Shown here: piece by piece, positions 7,037-10,908 of the stretch | Numbering within the stretch: position 1 is the first letter of the stretch | How the letters are laid out: every line of letters starts with the position of its first letter | Origin: Armatimonadota bacterium | GTDB taxonomy: Bacteria; Armatimonadota; UBA10988 | NCBI GenBank assembly: GCA_016183835.1 | Contig: JACPDV010000747.1 | Coordinates: 1 to 10,908 of the forward strand | DNA length: 10,908 nt | Direction: 5' to 3' | Made by a program: the position numbers and the translations under genes | Notes under the pieces: model-generated | The model's database searches: none | The model's input: only the letters and a program-made list of their open reading frames with translations | What the model was told of the DNA's origin: nothing

Positions 7037-8440
7037 TCAGGTCTCCAGCGTCTGCCGGGCGCGCCGGCGGTCGCCGCGGGCCAGGGTCCACTGCAGGATC
7101 GGCGGGGTCACCATCGTCGTGACGATCACCATGATCACCACGGCGGCGTTGCTGACGTCGTTGATCACCCGCTCCCCTCCCAGCCGGAGGCCGTTGCCGA
7201 TGCCGGCGAAGATCAGCCCCACCTCGCCGCGCGGGATCATCCCGACGCCCACCGACAGGCGGTCGAGCCGGCGCGGCACCACCAGCCCGCAGGCCTGCTT
7301 CCCTACGATGGCGACGAGAGTGAGGAGCAGGGCGAAGCCGATCACGCCGGCCTGGCCAAAGGCCGACAGCTTGACGGTCATGCCCATCTGCACGAAGAAG
7401 ACCGGGACCAGGAGCAGGAGTTCCAGATCGTGCTCTTGGTGTCGCTCGCGCAGCTCCTCGTAGTGCACCTCGTCGAGCAGGATACCGGCGGCGAAGGCGC
7501 CGACGATGGGGGCCAGGCCGATCAGGTTGGCGCAGCCGGCCAGCACGAAACAGATCACCAGCGCCGTGATCAACAAGAGGCCCTTGCCGTGGAGCCGGCT
7601 GGCGAGCATGAAGACGCGCGGCGCGAGCCACCGTCCGATTGCCACCGCGCCGAACAGGAATCCCACCGAGAAGGCCAGGATCCGAAAAACCGCCAAGGGG
7701 GACAGCGCCGCGCCGGTGGATTTGGCGTTGACCATGCCCGACACCACGGCGAGGATCACCAGCCCCATGACGTCGTCGATCACCGCCGCGCCGAGCACGA
7801 TCCGCGACTCGTCCTGGTCGACGCGGCCGAGCTCCTGCAGCACCCGCGCCGTAATCCCCACGCTGGTGGCGGTGAGGCAGGCGCCGACGAAGACGTGCAC
7901 CAGCGGGTCGTGCGGGCCGCCGGGGAGCAGCAAGTAGGAGACGGAAAAGCCCAGCACGAAGGGGCAGACGACGCCGATCGTGGCCACCACGAACGAGGTC
8001 GCCCCGACCCGCATCATCGCCTGGAGATCGCTCTCCAGGCCGACCTGGAAGAGCAGCAGCACGACGCCGAGGCGGGCCAGGATGTCCACCGGCGAGCCGT
8101 GGGTCAGGGCGCTGCGGACGAAGGCCGCGTACCAGGCCTCCGGCGCCCCGGGGCTCGTCTGCGGGAGGAGGAGCAGGAGATTGCCGAGCACCACGCCGCA
8201 GACCAGCTCGCCGAGGACGGCCGGCTGGCGGAGCCGGAGGAACACGGTGCCGCCAAGCTTGGCGCCGACCATGATCAGCACCAGCCCGAAGAGGACCGGC
8301 GTGACCGGGTCGACGTGGTCCACGGCGCCGGCGGCCGGAGCGGGCGGCTCGGCCTGAGCGCGGAGCAGCGCCGGGGCGGCCAGCAGCAGGACGGCGCCGA
8401 GCAGCAACGGGACGCGACGGTACCGGCGGGAACAAACCAA
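7037..8440 (-). CDS. CPA2-family cation/proton antiporter (Na+/H+ or K+/H+ type)
   Basis: The protein has 467 residues and many hydrophobic segments across about 46-452, as in the 12-13-helix CPA2 exchangers (NapA/KefB relatives). VIDDV at 220-224 carries the Asp-Asp pair (D222, D223) typical of electrogenic members. LTATSVGITARVLQELG (189-205) is the unwound-helix motif. K381 and MIPRGEVGLIFAGIG (401-415) are the conserved late-helix residues. It should move Na+ or K+ against H+ across the inner membrane, controlling pH or salt. No RCK/TrkA-N regulatory domain follows. The first 30 residues look like a cleavable signal peptide (RRYRR, hydrophobic core, ALLRAQA before EPP), putting residue 31 onward outside before the first helix. 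It starts at TTG with a very good SD, 24 nt after the dehydrogenase. Family is confident; the ion is not determined. Confidence 0.93.
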   Translation of the reverse strand: MVCSRRYRRVPLLLGAVLLLAAPALLRAQAEPPAPAAGAVDHVDPVTPVLFGLVLIMVGAKLGGTVFLRLRQPAVLGELVCGVVLGNLLLLLPQTSPGAPEAWYAAFVRSALTHGSPVDILARLGVVLLLFQVGLESDLQAMMRVGATSFVVATIGVVCPFVLGFSVSYLLLPGGPHDPLVHVFVGACLTATSVGITARVLQELGRVDQDESRIVLGAAVIDDVMGLVILAVVSGMVNAKSTGAALSPLAVFRILAFSVGFLFGAVAIGRWLAPRVFMLASRLHGKGLLLITALVICFVLAGCANLIGLAPIVGAFAAGILLDEVHYEELRERHQEHDLELLLLVPVFFVQMGMTVKLSAFGQAGVIGFALLLTLVAIVGKQACGLVVPRRLDRLSVGVGMIPRGEVGLIFAGIGNGLRLGGERVINDVSNAAVVIMVIVTTMVTPPILQWTLARGDRRRARQTLET

Positions 8441-8448
8441 GTCTGCTG

Positions 8449-8454
8449 CCTCCT
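8449..8454 (-). promoter_or_regulatory. SD site supporting a TTG start for the antiporter
   Basis: On the minus strand this is AGGAGG, a full match to the anti-SD core, 8 nt before TTG at 8440. No ATG or GTG lies nearby in frame, and the TTG start completes the signal-peptide-like N-terminus. Confidence 0.7.
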
Positions 8455-8464
8455 GCGGCGTGGC

Positions 8465-9502
8465 CTACCCGTGAGGCAGCATCACCGCCTTGATAACCGG
8501 CTCGGTGCCGTCAATGATGCCGCGGAAGATGTCCAGCTCGTTTCCCCAGGAGAACGTGTGCGTCACGATCGCCGCCGCATCCACCAGCCCGTCGGCCAGC
8601 AGCCGATTCGAGATGGGGAAGTTGATGGCGGGCTCGGCGAACGTGGGCCGGAGCGTGATCTTGCGGAAGATCATGTCGTTCACGTCCAGCTCGATGGTGT
8701 TCTGGTCGCCGAAGTGGAGGCCGAAGAAGGTGATCAGGCCGCCGAACTTGATGGCCTTGAACGCATCGTAGAGGCTCTTCGGCGGCGAGCTGACGATGAC
8801 CCGGTCGACACCCTTCGGGTGGTGCGACTTGACCACCTCCTCCACGTCGTCGCAGCCGATGTAGATCACCTCGTCCGCGCCCAGCCTCTTGGCGGTCTCG
8901 AGGCGCATCGTCTCGCACATCGTGCCGCCGGCGCGGCCGGTGACGCCCACCCAGCCGGCGCCGCGGAGCTTGGCCAGCCGCACGGCCATCAGCCCCAGCG
9001 GGCCGGGGCCGAGCACCAGCACGCTTCCGCCGAGCGGGATCTCCGCGTTCAGCACCGCGGTCAGCGACACCGCGAGCGGCTCGGTGAGCGAGGCGGCGGC
9101 GTAGTCGAGGCCGGCGGCCGAGGGGATCAGCGAGTTGTGGCGGACCACCATGTACTCGCCCATCCCGGGCTGGCCCTCGATGCCGTACATGTTGCGGCAG
9201 AACTCGGGGTGACCCGACTTGCAGTCCTCGCAGACCCCGCACATGGTGCAGTCCTCGACGATCACGCGATCGCCGGGCTGGAAGCGGGCCACGGCCTTGC
9301 CGGCCTCGATCACTTCGGCGGCGATCTCGTGGCCCAGGCCCATCGGCTCGTCGTCCCAGTCGCGGACGAAGTTGACGTCGGTGCCGCAGACGCCGCAGGC
9401 ATGGACCTTCACCAGCACGTCGTCGTCGCCCAACGGCGCCAGCTCGCGCTCGCGGCACTCGATCTGCAGGTACTTCCGGCCGAACAGGCCCCGGCTCTTC
9501 AT
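8465..9502 (-). CDS. Zinc-dependent medium-chain alcohol/polyol dehydrogenase
   Basis: The protein has 345 residues, normal for medium-chain dehydrogenases of the threonine/sorbitol dehydrogenase type. C39 (in CGVCGTD), H58-E59 (GHE) and E141 (TEPLA) fit the catalytic zinc site. C88, C91, C94 and C102 are the four structural-zinc cysteines. GPGPLG at 165-170 is the Rossmann glycine motif. It should oxidise a secondary alcohol of a sugar, polyol or cyclitol, or reduce the ketone, with a nicotinamide cofactor. After the second Rossmann strand the usual acidic residue is missing (VGVTGRAGGT, 185-194), and the loop looks a few residues longer than usual, which may favour NADP. It follows the aminotransferase by 9 nt, and its SD overlaps that gene's stop codon, so the two products are probably made together. 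The exact substrate cannot be read from the sequence. Confidence 0.93.
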   Translation of the reverse strand: MKSRGLFGRKYLQIECRERELAPLGDDDVLVKVHACGVCGTDVNFVRDWDDEPMGLGHEIAAEVIEAGKAVARFQPGDRVIVEDCTMCGVCEDCKSGHPEFCRNMYGIEGQPGMGEYMVVRHNSLIPSAAGLDYAAASLTEPLAVSLTAVLNAEIPLGGSVLVLGPGPLGLMAVRLAKLRGAGWVGVTGRAGGTMCETMRLETAKRLGADEVIYIGCDDVEEVVKSHHPKGVDRVIVSSPPKSLYDAFKAIKFGGLITFFGLHFGDQNTIELDVNDMIFRKITLRPTFAEPAINFPISNRLLADGLVDAAAIVTHTFSWGNELDIFRGIIDGTEPVIKAVMLPHG

Positions 9503-9508
9503 GCCTCG

Positions 9509-9513
9509 CTCCT
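9509..9513 (-). promoter_or_regulatory. SD of the dehydrogenase fused to the aminotransferase stop codon
   Basis: The minus strand reads TAGGAG: the TAG at 9514-9512 ends the aminotransferase and its last two bases begin AGGAG. The ATG at 9502 is 6 nt further on. This arrangement favours translational coupling. Confidence 0.65.
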
Positions 9514-10843
9514 AGCCCGCCCCGTACAGCTTCCCATCCGCCCCCGGATAGATCTCGTCATCGGCATGGTCGAGCGCCGTGCCGAGGTCGCTGAAGACCT
9601 TGTGGAAGGCCGACAGGATCTTGTCCATCAGCTCCTTGCCGTTCGGCGCGTGGACGCCGTGCACCACCGTGTAGGTGTCGCACAGCATCTGCGCCACCGG
9701 GAACTGCGCCGGGTCGTAGTTGTACCGCACGCCCTTCGCCTCGTTCAGCGCCCAGGGGTGGCGCGAGCCGCCGTAGCCGAGCTGCGACTGGAACAGGTCC
9801 TGCGCCGGCACCGGCATGGTCTGCCACTGCCCCACCAGCACGCCCTCGCAGTACAGCGCCTTCTCCACCGCCACCCTGAACCGCCGCCGGTCGCCGTCCT
9901 CGCCCGCCGCCGGCGCGTCGAAGCGCACGTTGTACATGAAGTAGACGTGCCGGCAGTCGGGCGGGCAATAGGGCGGGATCACCCCGGGGATCTTCGCCAG
10001 CTCGGCGGACAGGTAGTCGGCGTTGGCGATGCGGACCGCGTTGTTCTCGTCCAGGTGGAGCAACTGCGCCCGGGCCAGGGCGGCGGGCAACTCCTGGTTG
10101 CGGTACATGTAGCCCAGGATGCTGGCGTTGTAGACCCGCCGGTGGCTGACCTCGTCCACCTCGTCGCCGAAGCAGCGGATCAGCACGCCCTTGTTCAGGT
10201 ACTCCTCGCTGTCGGTGGTGAAGAGCCCGCCCTCGCCGCCGCAGAGGTTCTTGAAGTTGTTCAGACTGAAGGTGCCCACGTCGCCGAAGCTGCCCACCCG
10301 GCGGCCCTTGTAGGTCGCGCCGTGGGCCTGGCAGGCGTCCTCGATCACGTGCAGGCCGTGCTGCTTGGCGATGGCGAGGATGGGATCGAGGTCGGCGGAG
10401 AGCCCCTGGATGTGGACTGGGATGACGGCCTTCGTGTGCTCGGTGATGGCCGCCTCGAGCTGGCTCGGGTCCATGCAGTAGGTGCGCGGATCGATGTCGA
10501 CGAACACCGGGACAGCGTTCTGGTGCAGCGCGCAGGAGGCCGAGGCGAGGAAGGTGAAGGCGGAGGTGATCACCTCGTCGCCCGGCTTCACCCCCACGGC
10601 GGCGAGGGCCATGTGGAGCGCCGACGTGCCGCTGACAGTGGTCAGGCAGTGCTGCGTGCCGATGTAGGCGGCCCACTCCCGCTCCAGAGCGGAGACCTGC
10701 GGCGCGGTGCCGCCGGCCACGATGCCGCTGTCCAGGACCTCGTTGACCAGCCGCCGGTCGTCGTCGGTGATGATGGGCCAGTTCTGGTAGTCGTCGCGGG
10801 TCACCACCGGGGTCCCGCCGGCAATCGCCAGCCTGCTGCTCAC
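9512..10843 (-). CDS. DegT/DnrJ/EryC1/StrS-family PLP aminotransferase
   Basis: The protein has 443 residues, longer than the common 370-400. LAIAGGTPVV at 5-14 is the N-terminal signature of the subgroup that includes scyllo-inosose and AHBA-type enzymes. SGTSALH (71-77) binds the PLP phosphate. EDACQAHGA (168-176) gives the pyridine-ring aspartate D169. FSLNNFKNLCGGEGG (192-206) carries the Schiff-base lysine K198, where most relatives have T or S just before the lysine. GYMYRNQELPAALARAQ (244-260) is the conserved subunit-interface helix. It should transfer an amino group, usually from glutamate or glutamine, to a keto sugar or keto cyclitol. The zinc dehydrogenase 9 nt downstream could make or use that ketone. 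The GTG start has AAGGAG at 7 nt. Family is confident; the link to inosamine-type chemistry is inference from the N-terminal signature and the dehydrogenase neighbour. Confidence 0.93.
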   Translation of the reverse strand: MSSRLAIAGGTPVVTRDDYQNWPIITDDDRRLVNEVLDSGIVAGGTAPQVSALEREWAAYIGTQHCLTTVSGTSALHMALAAVGVKPGDEVITSAFTFLASASCALHQNAVPVFVDIDPRTYCMDPSQLEAAITEHTKAVIPVHIQGLSADLDPILAIAKQHGLHVIEDACQAHGATYKGRRVGSFGDVGTFSLNNFKNLCGGEGGLFTTDSEEYLNKGVLIRCFGDEVDEVSHRRVYNASILGYMYRNQELPAALARAQLLHLDENNAVRIANADYLSAELAKIPGVIPPYCPPDCRHVYFMYNVRFDAPAAGEDGDRRRFRVAVEKALYCEGVLVGQWQTMPVPAQDLFQSQLGYGGSRHPWALNEAKGVRYNYDPAQFPVAQMLCDTYTVVHGVHAPNGKELMDKILSAFHKVFSDLGTALDHADDEIYPGADGKLYGAG

Positions 10844-10850
10844 GCCTCGT

Positions 10851-10856
10851 CTCCTT
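10851..10856 (-). promoter_or_regulatory. SD of the aminotransferase fused to the upstream stop codon
   Basis: The minus strand reads TAAGGAG: the TAA at 10857-10855 ends the preceding reading frame and its last two bases open AAGGAG. GTG at 10843 lies 7 nt further on, which fixes the GTG start. Confidence 0.65.
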
Positions 10857-10908
10857 ATGGTTTCAGGGTCAACTCGTGTACCTCGGCCAGCAGCGCCAGA
10901 CTTCGCTC
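10855..10908 (-). CDS. C-terminal end of an unidentified upstream gene in the same operon
   Basis: The last 54 nt, read on the minus strand from the window edge, form 17 codons (ERSLALLAEVHELTLKP) ending in TAA. That stop falls exactly on the SD of the aminotransferase, 11 nt before its GTG, just as at the next junction, so this looks like a real gene end. The peptide is an amphipathic helix with a short tail. It is too short to assign; a sugar oxidoreductase or isomerase would suit the context, but nothing in the sequence shows it. Confidence 0.5.
   Translation of the reverse strand, partial: ERSLALLAEVHELTLKP

Noticed and set aside
6000..8435. A single 811-residue minus-strand reading frame that would fuse a long N-terminal region to the serine hydrolase.
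   Set aside because: Only the last 344 residues look like protein. The upstream part is an Arg/Pro/Gly-rich out-of-frame reading of the antiporter, and an ATG with SD sits exactly 2 nt after the antiporter stop.
1..10908. Mobile element, CRISPR array, tRNA/rRNA, toxin-antitoxin or phage defence genes.
   Set aside because: No transposase or integrase motifs, direct repeat arrays, terminal inverted repeats or structural RNA signatures were seen, and base composition is even across the window.

Overview
The window is GC-rich bacterial chromosome (roughly 68-70% G+C by eye), densely coded, with clear Shine-Dalgarno (SD) sites and GTG and TTG starts alongside ATG. I see no tRNA, rRNA, CRISPR array, insertion sequence or phage gene, and no compositional break that would suggest recent transfer. 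The gene set (peptidase-MA-like secreted protein, anchored HEAT-repeat protein, DegT-type aminotransferase beside a zinc dehydrogenase) would fit an uncultured GC-rich lineage such as Armatimonadota or Planctomycetota-like bacteria. That placement is a weak guess, because no marker gene is present.

Layout. (1) Positions 1-797, minus strand: the N-terminal 265 residues of a secreted gluzincin metallopeptidase, cut by the window edge. (2) Positions 798-996: a divergent control region with a near-consensus sigma-70 promoter for the peptidase and an extended -10 promoter for the plus-strand genes, which has a hyphenated inverted repeat in its spacer. (3) Positions 997-5996, plus strand: two genes that are probably co-transcribed. 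The first is a 628-residue protein in which I can see four winged-helix-like units and a beta-rich domain; I cannot name its family. The second is a 1012-residue membrane-anchored HEAT-repeat protein with a charged helix and a CARDB-like beta domain inserted between solenoid segments. (4) Positions 6000-10908, minus strand: a tight operon read right to left. It holds the last 17 codons of an unknown gene, a DegT/DnrJ/EryC1/StrS aminotransferase, a zinc-dependent medium-chain dehydrogenase, a CPA2-type cation/proton antiporter and a cytoplasmic beta-lactamase-fold serine hydrolase. Gaps between these genes are 11, 9, 24 and 2 nt.

The aminotransferase and dehydrogenase form a natural pair for making or breaking an amino sugar or aminocyclitol. 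The antiporter and hydrolase behind them are physically coupled but not obviously part of the same pathway. The plus-strand pair and this operon converge with only 3 nt between stop codons and no visible terminator. The least explained item is the multi-winged-helix protein, both for its architecture and for its pairing with an anchored HEAT solenoid. I found no clear defence, secretion or mobile system.
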